Counted from the first letter of the stretch, positions 18,561-27,691 are shown. The stretch is 64,000 nucleotides of DNA from Dokdonella_A sp044227025 (GCF_044227025.1 NZ_JBGAFX010000001.1:1-64000), one strand, 5' to 3'. The notes: a model not told the origin generated them from the letters alone. Program-made: numbers and translations.

Positions 18561-19058
18561 CTACGACAACGCGAACGTCGCGCGCGGCGCGTGGCGACGC
18601 TCGTGCGCGAGCAGCCACTGCTTGGTCGGCAGCCCGCCGCCGAACCCGGTCAGCTTGCCGTTCGCGCCGATCACGCGATGGCACGGCACGATGATCGGCA
18701 GCGGATTCGCGCCGTTCGCGGCACCGACCGCGCGGCTCGCAGAGGGGTCGCCGACGCGCCGCGCGAGTTCGCCGTAGCTGATCGTCTCGCCGTACGGGAT
18801 CTGCACGAGTTCGTCCCACACGTTCTTGCGGAAATCGGTGCCTTCGGCCGCGAGCGGCACATCGAACAGGTGCAGTTCGCCGGCGAAGTACGCCTCGAGC
18901 TGTTCGACGACGGCAGCGAGGCGAGCGCGTCCGCGCCACCAGTCCGGACCGATGCGCTTGCCCTGGTCGCCCCGTTCGAATTCGACGTAGCGCAGCCCGC
19001 GCTCGTCCGCCGCGAGCAGCAGCCGACCGATCGGGGTTTCCAGATAGTCGTATTCCAT
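18561..19058 (-). CDS. ogt: Methylated-DNA--protein-cysteine methyltransferase
   Basis: The 165-residue product removes O6-alkyl groups from guanine by transferring them irreversibly to its own cysteine. The active site PCHRVIGANGKLTGFGGGLP is complete, and the upstream winged-helix part is normal (GETISYGELARRVGDPSASR). It starts at 19058 with a GAGGTG ribosome site that overlaps the end of the Ada/AlkA gene, leaving only 10 bases between stop and start. The pair therefore forms an alkylation-repair operon, with the upstream protein probably acting as its sensor and activator. Confidence 0.95.
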   Translation of the reverse strand: MEYDYLETPIGRLLLAADERGLRYVEFERGDQGKRIGPDWWRGRARLAAVVEQLEAYFAGELHLFDVPLAAEGTDFRKNVWDELVQIPYGETISYGELARRVGDPSASRAVGAANGANPLPIIVPCHRVIGANGKLTGFGGGLPTKQWLLAHERRHAPRATFALS

Positions 19059-19068
19059 CGTCTGCACC

Positions 19069-20532
19069 TCACGAACCACGCCACAGCAGCATCACTGCAT
19101 ACGCGCGCCACGGCCGCCAATCCTCGCTGACCGCTTCCAGTTCGCGCGTGCTCAACGTGCGCCCCTGCCCTGCCGTGCGCCGAAGGATCAGATCCGCCGC
19201 GGGGAATGCATCCGGCTGCGCGAGTGCGCGCATCGCGATGTAGTGCGCGGTCCACGCGCCGATGCCAGGCAGGGCGACGAGGTCGCGTTCGAATTCCGCG
19301 AGCGACTGTTCCGCACGAAAGCCGATGCGGCCTTCGAGCACCGCCGCGGCGAGCCCACGGATCGTCGACGCGCGCGCACGCGTGATGCCGAGCTGTTCAA
19401 GTGGCGCATCGACGAGGCGTTCGGGCGTCGGGAACAACGCGCTCAGTCCGGCCGCTGCACCGCCCGCGTACGGCGTGCCGTGGGTCGCCGCGACGCGCGC
19501 AGCGAGCGTGCGTGCGGCCGCGACGCTGACCTGCTGGCCGAGCACCGCGCGGACCGCAAGTTCGAATCCGTCCCATGCGCCCGGCAGGCGCTGGCCCGGC
19601 CAGCGGCGGACCAGTGGCTTCAGCAAGGCACTGTCGCGCAGCGCGAGTTCGAGCGCGCGCGGATCCGCGTCGACGTCGAACATGCGCTTGACGCGCGCCG
19701 CGATCGTGCCGAGCGCGCTGCTCGATGGATGATGCACGCGCAGTGCGAGCGCGTCGTCGCCATCGATCGCGCTGACCGCGAACCAGCCCGGCACGCCATC
19801 GACGACGATGCTGCGCCGGTAGCCCGAGGCATCGACGGATTCGACCCCGGGAATCGTGCGCCGCCCGTAGAACTCGAGCAGGTGCGCGAAATCGTACGGA
19901 ACCCGGTACGGCAGGCGCAGCACGAGCTCGTTCGCCGCGCCATCGCCGCTGCGGCCACGACGGAGCTCGCGCGGCGGCTTGCCGTACGTCGCGACGAACG
20001 CCGCATTGAAACGACGCACGCTCGCATAGCCGGACGCCTCCGCGATGCGCGATATCGGCAGCGCCGTTTCGCTCAGCAACTGCTTCGCGAACAGCAGGCG
20101 GCGCGTCGCCGCGACATCGAGCGGGCTCGCACCGAGCTCTTGCGCGAACACGCGGCGCAAGTGGCGCTCGCCGACGCCGACGCGCGCCGCGAGTTCGGGC
20201 AGCGAGCCTTCGTCGAGCGCGCCCTGTTCGATCAGTCGCAACGCGCCGCCGACCAGTTCGCTCTTCGCGCGGTGCAGAGGCGAACCCGGCGCCGCTTCCG
20301 GCCGGCAGCGCAGGCACGGCCGGAATCCGGCGGCCGACGCCGCGGCGGCGCTGTCGTAGTAGCGGATGTTCTTCACGCGCGGCGACGGCGCCGGGCAGAC
20401 CGGCCGGCAGTAGATCCCGGTCGACGTCACCGCGATGTAGAACAGCCCGTCGAAGCGCGCGTCGCGGGTCAGGCGCGCCTGGTCGCAGACACGCGGATCG
20501 AGGGACGTGGTGGGCACGGCGGCAGCTTGCAT
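19069..20532 (-). CDS. alkA: Ada-like activator fused to AlkA DNA-3-methyladenine glycosylase
   Basis: A 487-residue fusion. Residues 10-80 are the Ada N-terminal zinc domain with four cysteines (C42, C46, C73, C76) that accept methyl groups from phosphotriesters. Residues 90-190 are an AraC-type DNA-binding domain (SISRIAEASGYASVRRF style). Residues 205-487 are an AlkA-like glycosylase: an AlkA N-terminal domain, then the helix-hairpin-helix LPGIGAWTAHYIAM and the catalytic aspartate region FPAADLILRR. It combines damage sensing, transcriptional activation and excision of alkylated bases, and precedes ogt in one operon. A small membrane protein gene diverges from it, so the shared 93-base gap may contain the Ada-controlled promoter. 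Confidence 0.93.
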   Translation of the reverse strand: MQAAAVPTTSLDPRVCDQARLTRDARFDGLFYIAVTSTGIYCRPVCPAPSPRVKNIRYYDSAAAASAAGFRPCLRCRPEAAPGSPLHRAKSELVGGALRLIEQGALDEGSLPELAARVGVGERHLRRVFAQELGASPLDVAATRRLLFAKQLLSETALPISRIAEASGYASVRRFNAAFVATYGKPPRELRRGRSGDGAANELVLRLPYRVPYDFAHLLEFYGRRTIPGVESVDASGYRRSIVVDGVPGWFAVSAIDGDDALALRVHHPSSSALGTIAARVKRMFDVDADPRALELALRDSALLKPLVRRWPGQRLPGAWDGFELAVRAVLGQQVSVAAARTLAARVAATHGTPYAGGAAAGLSALFPTPERLVDAPLEQLGITRARASTIRGLAAAVLEGRIGFRAEQSLAEFERDLVALPGIGAWTAHYIAMRALAQPDAFPAADLILRRTAGQGRTLSTRELEAVSEDWRPWRAYAVMLLWRGS

Positions 20533-20625
20533 GCGACCATGCTAGCGCAGCCGGAAGGCTTCGACTCGCCGTTTTCGGCTGCCGATGTCCGGCGCACGAA
20601 CGGCGGTCAACGAGGACGCGACGTC

Positions 20626-20892
20626 ATGGGCGACTTTGGTTGGACACTTTCAGTGACGATCGTCGCGGCCGCACTCGTCGCAGCCGTCTGCAACGCGCTC
20701 GTGCGCGACACGATCGCGGCGGTCGCGCTGTCGATCGCCTGCTCGTCCGCGTTGTGGTGGTATCTCGCCGCGCGCAAGGATCCGTTCTGGGTGATTGCGA
20801 CGTTCGTGTTCGTGCCGATCATCGTCGGCGTATCGATCTTCATGGGCATGCTCGGTCGCGCTGCCCGCCGCGCGACCGACACCGAATGCTGA
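20626..20892 (+). CDS. Small membrane protein
   Basis: An 88-residue protein, starting at the ATG at 20626 with GAGGA upstream. It has three hydrophobic segments (about residues 7-24, 32-48, 55-77) and a basic C-terminus ending RRATDTEC. I do not recognise the family. It diverges from the Ada/AlkA gene by 93 bases. Confidence 0.6.
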   Translation: MGDFGWTLSVTIVAAALVAAVCNALVRDTIAAVALSIACSSALWWYLAARKDPFWVIATFVFVPIIVGVSIFMGMLGRAARRATDTEC

Positions 20893-20972
20893 CGTCTTCC
20901 ATTGGAGCATGCCCGAACGCATCCACTCAGAATCCGTACTGCATGAACCCCTTCACTCGCCAGGTAGAAAAA

Positions 20973-21437
20973 ATGCGATTTCCAATCCACTGGGTACTTG
21001 TGCTGATCCTGGCCGGATGTTCCGCGAGTTCGAGACCCGCATTTCGCGTCGAGCCGAATTATCGGTTTACGTTCGGACCAGAACGCGAGCTGCCCGTCGG
21101 GGCGATCCTGAGGTTCTCGTTCACAGGCATGAAGCCTTCCGAGACGTTCCTCGTCAACCGATGCGGAACGCCTTGCAACACGTCGAAGGTCGTCGCGTCC
21201 GTGAGCGGAGCGGAACCAGCTGAAGGAGACTTCCAGTTGCGTATCCGTGAATCCGGGGAGTACTACCTTTGGATACAAAAGAAGCTCGACAACGGCGAGA
21301 CCGGCCCTGTCTCCATCGACAAGCTGCAGAGTTCCGACAAGACATTTTCCGCCGTATTCAGCGGTGGAACGGTAGTCACTGGCGCGATGGAGCTCCTGCC
21401 GGACAGCAGCCAAGGCCGCGCTGCTCAGAATCCATAA
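20973..21437 (+). CDS. Putative lipoprotein, low-GC gene
   Basis: A 154-residue product from the ATG at 20973 (MRFPIHWVLVL) with AGGTAG upstream. The N-terminus is a lipoprotein signal with the lipobox LAGC (lipidated Cys at residue 15). The rest is beta-rich with one pair of nearby cysteines (RCGTPC) and a GEYYLWIQKK segment. No family recognised. Its base composition and codon use (many A- and T-ending codons) are clearly unlike the neighbours, suggesting acquisition. The 3' end overlaps the end of the converging SDR gene by 13 bases. Confidence 0.65.
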   Translation: MRFPIHWVLVLILAGCSASSRPAFRVEPNYRFTFGPERELPVGAILRFSFTGMKPSETFLVNRCGTPCNTSKVVASVSGAEPAEGDFQLRIRESGEYYLWIQKKLDNGETGPVSIDKLQSSDKTFSAVFSGGTVVTGAMELLPDSSQGRAAQNP

Positions 21438-22204
21438 CGGAGGAACCCGCCATCGACCGCGATGCATTCGCCGGTCACGTAGCTCGATGCCGGAAGGCAC
21501 AGGAACGCGACCGCGCCGGCGACCTCTTCCGGTTCGCCGATGCGGCCGATCGGCGTGCGCAACAGCACGTCGTCGAGGTAGTCGGGATCGGCGAGCGGAC
21601 CTTCCGTGCGTTGCGTGCGGATGTACCACGGCGCGACCGCGTTGACGCGGATGCCGTCCTCGGCCCATTCGCAGGCGAGGTTGCGCGTGAGCTGGTGCAA
21701 TGCCGCCTTCGTGAAACCATACGGCGCGCCGGTGCGCACGTGGGTCAGGCCCGACACCGAGCCGACGTTCACGATCGCCGCGTTGCCGTGCTCGGCCAGA
21801 TGCGCGTGCGCGAGGCGGCACATCTCGAATGCGCTCAGCACGTTCGTCTCGACCAGCGCACGGACTTCTTCGAGCGAATAGTCGAGCACCGGCTTCGACA
21901 CGTTGCCGCCGACGTTGTTGACGAGCAGCGACAATTCGACGTCGAGGTCGGCGATCCAGTCGAACACTTCCAGGCGCTGTTCCTGGCTCGCGAGGTCCGC
22001 ATCGCAGACAAGGATCTCGCGATCGGGGAACTCCTCGGTCAGTTCGCCGCGCACCTGCTCGAGGTGGATTTCGTCGCGCGCAACCAGCAACAGGTCCGCG
22101 CCGAGCGCAGCAAGTTCGCGCGCGCACGCAAGGCCGATACCCTTGCTCGCACCGGTGACGAGCGCGGTACGGCCGTCGAGCCGCCAGCGTGACGGGTTCG
22201 TCAT
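21425..22204 (-). CDS. SDR family oxidoreductase
   Basis: A classical short-chain dehydrogenase/reductase of 259 residues. It has the dinucleotide motif TGASKGIG, an ARDE segment consistent with NADP(H), NNVGG at the end of strand 4, the catalytic serine in VGSVSG and the YGFTK (Y-x3-K) pair, and the C-terminal SYVTGECIAVDGGF. The overall pattern is close to tropinone-reductase-like SDRs. The start at 22204 has AGGAGG nine bases upstream. The substrate cannot be inferred from context. Confidence 0.92.
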   Translation of the reverse strand: MTNPSRWRLDGRTALVTGASKGIGLACARELAALGADLLLVARDEIHLEQVRGELTEEFPDREILVCDADLASQEQRLEVFDWIADLDVELSLLVNNVGGNVSKPVLDYSLEEVRALVETNVLSAFEMCRLAHAHLAEHGNAAIVNVGSVSGLTHVRTGAPYGFTKAALHQLTRNLACEWAEDGIRVNAVAPWYIRTQRTEGPLADPDYLDDVLLRTPIGRIGEPEEVAGAVAFLCLPASSYVTGECIAVDGGFLRYGF

Positions 22205-22277
22205 GGCGATGTCCTCCTGCTTGTCCGCTCAGTGCCTGCGGCGCAGACTGTAACGGATCGACCTGCCGGAGTTCGCC

Positions 22278-22532
22278 ATGATCCGCACTGCCGCACTTGC
22301 CGTCGCCGTACTCGCCCTCGCCGCGTGCGGCGGCACGCCCTCAGACTCGCAGGCGGACGCGGACAAGGCGGCCGCGGACCGCGCCGCCGAGCAGGCGGCC
22401 GCGAAGAAGCAGAAGACCGTGTTCGACGACCAGCTCAAGGCGCTCGACAAGGCGAAGGGCGTCGAAAAGCAACTGCAGGACGACAAGGAAAAGCGCGACG
22501 AGGAATTGCAGAAGCAGGAAAACGGCGGCTGA
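22278..22532 (+). CDS. Small lipoprotein with charged helical tail
   Basis: An 84-residue product with a signal peptide ending LALAACGG (lipobox; Cys at residue 17). The mature part is almost wholly alanine, lysine, aspartate, glutamate and glutamine, predicted to be a long helix or coiled coil. The start has CGGAG upstream. It may be an envelope spacer of the Lpp kind, but there is no clear heptad pattern or C-terminal lysine. A REP palindrome follows 13 bases after its stop. Confidence 0.7.
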   Translation: MIRTAALAVAVLALAACGGTPSDSQADADKAAADRAAEQAAAKKQKTVFDDQLKALDKAKGVEKQLQDDKEKRDEELQKQENGG

Positions 22533-22545
22533 GCCTTCTTGCTCG

Positions 22546-22621
22546 TGTGGGAGCGGCGGAAGCCGCGATGCTCTTTTGGTCCCGACCGGCAGGACGCATC
22601 GCGGCTTCCGCCGCTCCCACA
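22546..22621. repeat. REP-type palindrome, perfect 25-bp inverted repeat
   Basis: Arms at 22546-22570 and 22597-22621 are exact inverted copies (both opening TGTGGGAGCGGCGGAAGCCG) separated by 26 bases. Each arm also contains the small GCGGC-GGAA-GCCGC hairpin. It is the same element as at 14809-14881 and, in decayed form, at 47459-47528. It lies between the small lipoprotein gene and the oxidoreductase operon and may act as a transcript-end or insulating structure. Confidence 0.9.
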
Positions 22622-22724
22622 GCCGGCGCAGGCGACGCATGGTGCGGCGCGCTTTGCACCCCGGCGGCACAAGGTCTAGTCTCGCGGCGTAGCCATCACT
22701 GTGCGTTCCAGCAAGGGGCCAGTA

Positions 22725-24557
22725 GTGCAGCCAACCGATACGCGTGATCCCGCCTATTTCCACAAGGTTGTCGACTGCCAATGGGCCTGCCCGGCCCACA
22801 CCCCGGTCCCCGAATACATCCGCCTGATCGCTGCCGGACGTTATTCCGACGCCTATCTCGTCAACTGGAAATCGAACGTGTTCCCGGGAATCCTCGGGCG
22901 CACCTGCGATCGTCCGTGCGAACCGGCGTGCCGGCGCAGCCGGGTCGAGGAGAGCGCCGGCGGCAAGCCGGAACCGGTCGCGATCTGCCGCCTCAAGCGC
23001 GTCGCGGCCGACCTCAAGGACGACATCCGCGATCGGCTGCCGCGACCGGCGACGACGAAGAATGGCAAACGCATCGCCTGCATCGGTGCCGGTCCCGCCT
23101 CGCTGACCGTCGCGCGCGACCTCGCGCCGCTCGGCTATTCGGTCACGGTGATCGAGGCCGATGCGAAGGCCGGCGGCTTCATGCGCACCCAGGTACCGCG
23201 CTTCCGCCTGCCCGAGGAAGTCATCGACGAGGAGACCGGCTACATCCTCGGCCTCGGTGTCGAGTTCATCGGCGGTCGGCGCATCGATTCGCTGAAAGGC
23301 CTGCTCGCCGAAAGCTACGATGCGGTGTTCGTCGGCTGCGGTGCACCGCGCGGGCGCGACCTCGACCTGCCCGGTCGCGCCGAATGCGCGGCGAACATCC
23401 ACGTCGGCATCGACTGGCTCGCCTCGGTGTATTTCGGCCACGTCGAGAAGGTCGGCAGGCGCGTGATCGTGCTCGGCGGCGGCAACACCGCGATGGACTG
23501 TTGCCGTTCCGCGCGCCGGCTCGGCGGCGACGAGGTCAAGGTCATCGTGCGCTCCGGCTTCGACGAGATGAAGGCGTCGCCGTGGGAGAAGGAGGACGCG
23601 ATGCACGAAGGCATCCCGATCCTCGACTACCGCGTGCCGAAGAGTTTCGTGCACGAGAACGGTCGCCTGACCGGAATGACGTTCGAGAAGGTGCGCGCCG
23701 AGCGTGACGCGAAGGGCCGGCGCACGCTCGTGCCGACCGGCGAGCCGGACGAACTGCACGCATGCGACGAGGTGCTGATCGCGGTCGGCCAGGAAAACGC
23801 GTTCCCGTGGATCGAGCGCGACATCGGCATCGCGTTCGACGAGCAGTGGGACATGCCGGTGGTCGACAAGACGACGTTCCAGTCGACCCTGCCGCACGTG
23901 CTGTTCGGCGGCGATGCGGCGTTCGGGCCGAAGAACATCATCTGGGCGGTCGCCCACGGCCACGAGGCGGCGCTGTCGATCGACAAACTGCTCGGCGGCG
24001 GCGACGTGCGCGAGCGGCCGCTGCCGATGGTCGAGATGATCTCGCAGAAGATGGGCATCCACGAGTGGAGCTACGACAACGACATCTCGCCGGACGAACG
24101 CTACAAGGTGCCATGGGCGGATGCGTCGAAGACGCTGAAGAGCATCAAACTCGAGGTCGAACTCGGCTTCGACGCGGAAACCGCGTGGAAGGAAACCCAG
24201 CGCTGCCTCAACTGCGACGTGCAGACCGTGTTCTCCGACAAGCAGTGCATCGAGTGCGACGCCTGCGTCGACATCTGCCCGATGGACTGCATCACGTTCA
24301 CCGCGAACGGCGACGAAGCGGACCTGCGCCAGCGGCTGTCCGCGCAGGCGCTGAACACGAGCCAGGACCTGTACGTCTCGGGCACGCTGAAGACCGGGCG
24401 CATCATGGCCAAGGACGAGGACGTCTGCCTGCATTGCGGCCTGTGCGCCGAGCGCTGCCCGACCGGCGCGTGGGACATGCAGAAGTTCCTGCTCGAGATG
24501 ACGCATGCGGGACCCGCATGCAGCGGCGCCGCCGCCGGCAAGGAGAAGGCCGCATGA
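22725..24557 (+). CDS. GltD-like FAD/NAD(P) and Fe-S electron-transfer subunit of 2-oxoacid oxidoreductase
   Basis: A 610-residue flavoprotein. I start it at the GTG at 22725, which has AAGGGG eight bases before; another in-frame GTG lies at 22701. The N-terminal region carries the glutamate-synthase-type Fe-S cysteines (CQWACPAHTP, TCDRPCEPAC). Residues about 115-440 hold the FAD motif CIGAGPASL and the NAD(P) motif VLGGGNTAMD. The C-terminus has two [4Fe-4S] motifs, CIECDACVDICPMDC and CLHCGLCAERCP. Beta subunits of GltD type and ferredoxin domains are thus joined in one chain. It probably passes electrons from the catalytic subunits downstream to NAD(P)+, or the reverse. The next gene overlaps it by ATGA. 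Confidence 0.87.
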   Translation: MQPTDTRDPAYFHKVVDCQWACPAHTPVPEYIRLIAAGRYSDAYLVNWKSNVFPGILGRTCDRPCEPACRRSRVEESAGGKPEPVAICRLKRVAADLKDDIRDRLPRPATTKNGKRIACIGAGPASLTVARDLAPLGYSVTVIEADAKAGGFMRTQVPRFRLPEEVIDEETGYILGLGVEFIGGRRIDSLKGLLAESYDAVFVGCGAPRGRDLDLPGRAECAANIHVGIDWLASVYFGHVEKVGRRVIVLGGGNTAMDCCRSARRLGGDEVKVIVRSGFDEMKASPWEKEDAMHEGIPILDYRVPKSFVHENGRLTGMTFEKVRAERDAKGRRTLVPTGEPDELHACDEVLIAVGQENAFPWIERDIGIAFDEQWDMPVVDKTTFQSTLPHVLFGGDAAFGPKNIIWAVAHGHEAALSIDKLLGGGDVRERPLPMVEMISQKMGIHEWSYDNDISPDERYKVPWADASKTLKSIKLEVELGFDAETAWKETQRCLNCDVQTVFSDKQCIECDACVDICPMDCITFTANGDEADLRQRLSAQALNTSQDLYVSGTLKTGRIMAKDEDVCLHCGLCAERCPTGAWDMQKFLLEMTHAGPACSGAAAGKEKAA

Positions 24558-26389
24558 AGGCGATCAGCGCGACCAACGACTTCGTCATCAAGTTCGCGAA
24601 CGTGAACGGTTCCGGCTCGGCCTCGGCGAACGAACTGTTCGCGAAGGCGATCCTGCGCATGGGCGTGCCGGTCAGCCCGCGCAACATCTTCCCGTCGAAC
24701 ATCCAGGGCCTGCCGACCTGGTACGAGGTGCGCGTCAACGAGCACGGCTGGCTCGGCCGGCGCGGCGGCGTCGACCTGATGGTCGCGATGAATCCGCAGA
24801 CCTGGGATGCCGACGTCAAGGAAATCGAGCCGGGCGGCTACCTGCTGTACGACTCGACGCGGCCGCTGCCGAAGTCGAAGTTCCGCGACGACATCCACGT
24901 CATCGGCATCCCGCTGACCGAAATGTGCAACCGCGCCTGGACCGACGCGCGCCAGCGCCAGCTGTTCAAGAACATCATGTACGTCGGCGCGCTGTCGCTG
25001 CTGCTCGACATCGACGTCGACATCATCGAGCGCCTGCTCGGCGAGCAGTACAAGGGCAAGGAGAAGCTGCTCGACGCGAACAAGCAGGCGTTGCACCTCG
25101 GTAGGGATTATGTGCGCGATCACGTCGCGCACCCGCTTGGGCTACGCGTGAGGCACTCCGACCGCGTCGGTGACAAGATCTTCGTCGACGGCAACGTCGC
25201 CGCCGCGCTCGGCTGCGTGTACGGTGGCGCGACGGTGTGCGCGTGGTATCCGATCACGCCGTCGTCCTCGCTCGCCGAGGCGTTCCAGAAATACTGCATG
25301 AAGTACCGCGTCGATCCCGCGACCGGCACGAACCGCTTCGCGATCGTGCAGGCCGAGGACGAGATCGCCTCGATCGGCATGGTCGTCGGCGCCGGCTGGA
25401 ACGGCGCGCGCGCATTCACGACCACGTCGGGCCCTGGCGTGTCACTGATGACCGAGTTCATCGGCCTCGCCTACTTCGCCGAGATCCCGGTCACGATCAT
25501 CGACGTGCAGCGCGGCGGTCCGTCGACCGGCATGCCGACGCGCACGCAGCAGGCCGACCTCATCTCGTGCGCGTACGCTTCGCACGGCGACACCAAGCAT
25601 GTGCTGCTGTTCCCCGAGGACCCGCACGAGTGCTTCACGTTCTCGGCCGATGCGCTCGACCTCGCCGACCGCCTGCAGACGCCGGTGTTCGTCATGACCG
25701 ACCTCGACATCGGCATGAACCAGCGCCTGTGCGCACCGTTCGCCTGGGACGACGCGCGCGTGTACGACCGCGGCAAGGTCATGACCGCGGAGGAACTCGA
25801 GGCCGGCAGGGACTTCGGCCGCTACAAGGACGTCGACGGCGACGGCATCCCGTACCGCACCTATCCCGGCACGCATCCGGACAAGGGCGCGTATTTCACG
25901 CGCGGCACCTCGCGCGATCCGTACGCGCGCTATTCGGAACGCGGCCCAGACTACCTCTACAACATGGAACGCCTGCTCAAGAAGTTCGACACCGCCAAGG
26001 CGCTGGTGCCGCAACCGCTGCTGCGCAAGGCGACGCAACCGACCACGCTCGGCGCGATCCATTTCGGTTCGACCGCGCCGGCGATGGACGAGGCAATCGA
26101 AGCGCTCGAACGCAACGGCGTGCACCTCGACACCCTGCGCATCCGCGCGTTCCCGTTCGCCGATTCGGTCGCCGACTTCATATCCGCGCACGAGCGCGTG
26201 TTCGTGGTCGAGCAGAACCGCGATGCGCAGCTGCGTTCGATGCTCGTCAACGAATTCGGCATGGATCCGGCGCGGCTGGTGCCGGTGCTGCACTACGACG
26301 GCACGCCGATCACCGCGCGCTTCATCACGCGCACGATCGAGCAGCAGGTCGGCGCGGCGCGCCAGCGCGAAGCGGACAAGGTGGCCTGA
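24554..26389 (+). CDS. 2-oxoacid:acceptor oxidoreductase, fused gamma-alpha subunit
   Basis: A 611-residue subunit. Residues 1-190 are the pyruvate/ketoisovalerate oxidoreductase gamma domain (FANVNGSGSASANELF, then RRGGVDLMVAMNP). Residues about 200-611 are the alpha (pyrimidine-binding) domain, with VDGNVAAALGCVYGG, the cofactor-site AWYPITPSSSLAE, and TTTSGPGVSLMTEF. The arrangement is that of KorA-type enzymes that oxidatively decarboxylate 2-oxoglutarate or a similar 2-oxoacid with CoA. Its ATG overlaps the stop of the electron-transfer subunit (ATGA), so the two are translationally coupled. The exact substrate is not visible. Confidence 0.9.
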   Translation: MKAISATNDFVIKFANVNGSGSASANELFAKAILRMGVPVSPRNIFPSNIQGLPTWYEVRVNEHGWLGRRGGVDLMVAMNPQTWDADVKEIEPGGYLLYDSTRPLPKSKFRDDIHVIGIPLTEMCNRAWTDARQRQLFKNIMYVGALSLLLDIDVDIIERLLGEQYKGKEKLLDANKQALHLGRDYVRDHVAHPLGLRVRHSDRVGDKIFVDGNVAAALGCVYGGATVCAWYPITPSSSLAEAFQKYCMKYRVDPATGTNRFAIVQAEDEIASIGMVVGAGWNGARAFTTTSGPGVSLMTEFIGLAYFAEIPVTIIDVQRGGPSTGMPTRTQQADLISCAYASHGDTKHVLLFPEDPHECFTFSADALDLADRLQTPVFVMTDLDIGMNQRLCAPFAWDDARVYDRGKVMTAEELEAGRDFGRYKDVDGDGIPYRTYPGTHPDKGAYFTRGTSRDPYARYSERGPDYLYNMERLLKKFDTAKALVPQPLLRKATQPTTLGAIHFGSTAPAMDEAIEALERNGVHLDTLRIRAFPFADSVADFISAHERVFVVEQNRDAQLRSMLVNEFGMDPARLVPVLHYDGTPITARFITRTIEQQVGAARQREADKVA

Positions 26390-26668
26390 ATGAACGCACT
26401 CTCGCCCGCGTTGCAGTCGCTGTTCTCGGTCGTGATGGCGCTGATGCTGATCCTTGCGCTCGCCCTGCTGTGGCGGCGCGACCGCTCGGTCTGGCTGCTC
26501 GTCGCGCTGGCCGCGGAAACGATTGGACTGGTGTTCCGGATCGTGCTCACCGTCATCCCCGACGTCATCCGCACGGCGCCGATGCTGTTCTCCGTGTGGA
26601 CCCTTACCGCCCTCGCGTTCGCGCTCGGCCTGCTCGGCTACGCGATCGAGGCGAGCGCAAAGCGCTGA
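26390..26668 (+). CDS. Small membrane protein inside the oxidoreductase operon
   Basis: A 92-residue protein whose ATG directly abuts the preceding stop codon (TGA-ATG). It has three hydrophobic segments (about residues 9-27, 35-54, 65-85) and an RRDR loop. Not recognised. Its position between the alpha and beta subunit genes and the zero-base spacing show it is co-transcribed and probably translationally coupled with them. It could be a membrane docking factor, but that is inference only. Confidence 0.65.
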   Translation: MNALSPALQSLFSVVMALMLILALALLWRRDRSVWLLVALAAETIGLVFRIVLTVIPDVIRTAPMLFSVWTLTALAFALGLLGYAIEASAKR

Positions 26669-26670
26669 TC

Positions 26671-27198
26671 ATGCAATTCATGCGCGCCATCCACCCCGCC
26701 GTCGCATTCGGCATCGCGTTTGCGCTGTCGGCGACGCCGCCTTCGTCGCAGGCCGCGTCCAGGCGCAGCGTGAGCGACGCGGCGCTCGCCGCCGCCGCAC
26801 GTTCGGCGCGCGTCGCCGACGTCGACTACGCGCGTGGCGAGTGCGGCGACGAGCGCAGCGTCCAAGCATGGCTCGACGACGCGGTCGGCGACACCGCGCG
26901 CATCACTTGGCGCGGCGGAGCATGCGTGCTCGCCAATCCGGACAACCCGATCGACGCCGGTTCGGACTGGTGCGGCGGCGCGACGATCGTGCCGAAGAAG
27001 GATCCGAAGCACCCGGCGCGCATCGAGGTCTATTTCGAGAAGCCGGTCGACGGCAAGCCGGGCAAGGCGTACGCGTTCCGCGCCGAGAACCACGACGTCG
27101 ACGGCCTCGACTACAAGCGCGACACGCGCTCGTTCGAGATCGGCTACGGCCAGCGTTTCGTCGACGGCTATGCGATGCCGGAGGACGACTGTGACTGA
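26671..27198 (+). CDS. Uncharacterised exported protein inside the oxidoreductase operon
   Basis: A 175-residue product two bases after the previous stop. Residues 1-28 form a signal peptide (ends SSQAAS). The mature protein has four cysteines (in RGECGDE, GGACVL, DWCGGA and EDDCD), suggesting two disulphides, and a KPGKAYAFRAENHD segment. I do not recognise the family. The last eight bases overlap the start of the next gene. Confidence 0.65.
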   Translation: MQFMRAIHPAVAFGIAFALSATPPSSQAASRRSVSDAALAAAARSARVADVDYARGECGDERSVQAWLDDAVGDTARITWRGGACVLANPDNPIDAGSDWCGGATIVPKKDPKHPARIEVYFEKPVDGKPGKAYAFRAENHDVDGLDYKRDTRSFEIGYGQRFVDGYAMPEDDCD

Positions 27199-27691
27199 GC
27201 GCGCGCCACCTGCGTCGTGGCTACTGGTCGTCGCCTTGCTCGCGACGACGGCGGCGGCGCAAGACCGCTATGCAGGCGTGTGGACGATCGCGCGCGGCGA
27301 TCCCGCGCCCTGGGTCGGCGCCGAAGGTTCCGTGGATCCCGCCGAGGTGAAGCGCCTCGTCGGCCAGCACGTGGCGTTCGAGGCGAAGCGCATCCACGGC
27401 CCGGATCCGCTCGCCTGCAGCAGCCCGCGCTACGAGCTGACGGACGTCCCTGCCGAAGGCCTGTTCCAGGGCGGACTCGCCGAGTACGGCGACCCGGCGA
27501 TCGGCGCCGACGCACTCGCGACGCGCGTCGGTTTCGCGAAACGCCCGATTGCGACGCTCGCGACCGGCTGCGAAGGCGCGATCGATTTCCACGCCACTGG
27601 CGACGACGAGTTGCTGTTCGCACTCGACAATGTGATCTACCGCCTGCACCGCGACGCCGCACACGCGACGCCGCCGAGGAAGACGCCGTGA
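27191..27691 (+). CDS. Uncharacterised exported protein inside the oxidoreductase operon
   Basis: A 166-residue product that must start at the GTG at 27191 (VTERAPPASWLLVVALL), overlapping the preceding gene by eight bases. It has a signal peptide cut near TAAAQD, then YAGVWTIARGDPAPW and two cysteines (ACSSPRYE, TGCEGAIDFH). The sequence is consistent with a small lipocalin-like or beta-barrel periplasmic protein, but I cannot assign a family. Its stop overlaps the GTG of the beta subunit gene. Confidence 0.65.
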   Translation: MTERAPPASWLLVVALLATTAAAQDRYAGVWTIARGDPAPWVGAEGSVDPAEVKRLVGQHVAFEAKRIHGPDPLACSSPRYELTDVPAEGLFQGGLAEYGDPAIGADALATRVGFAKRPIATLATGCEGAIDFHATGDDELLFALDNVIYRLHRDAAHATPPRKTP

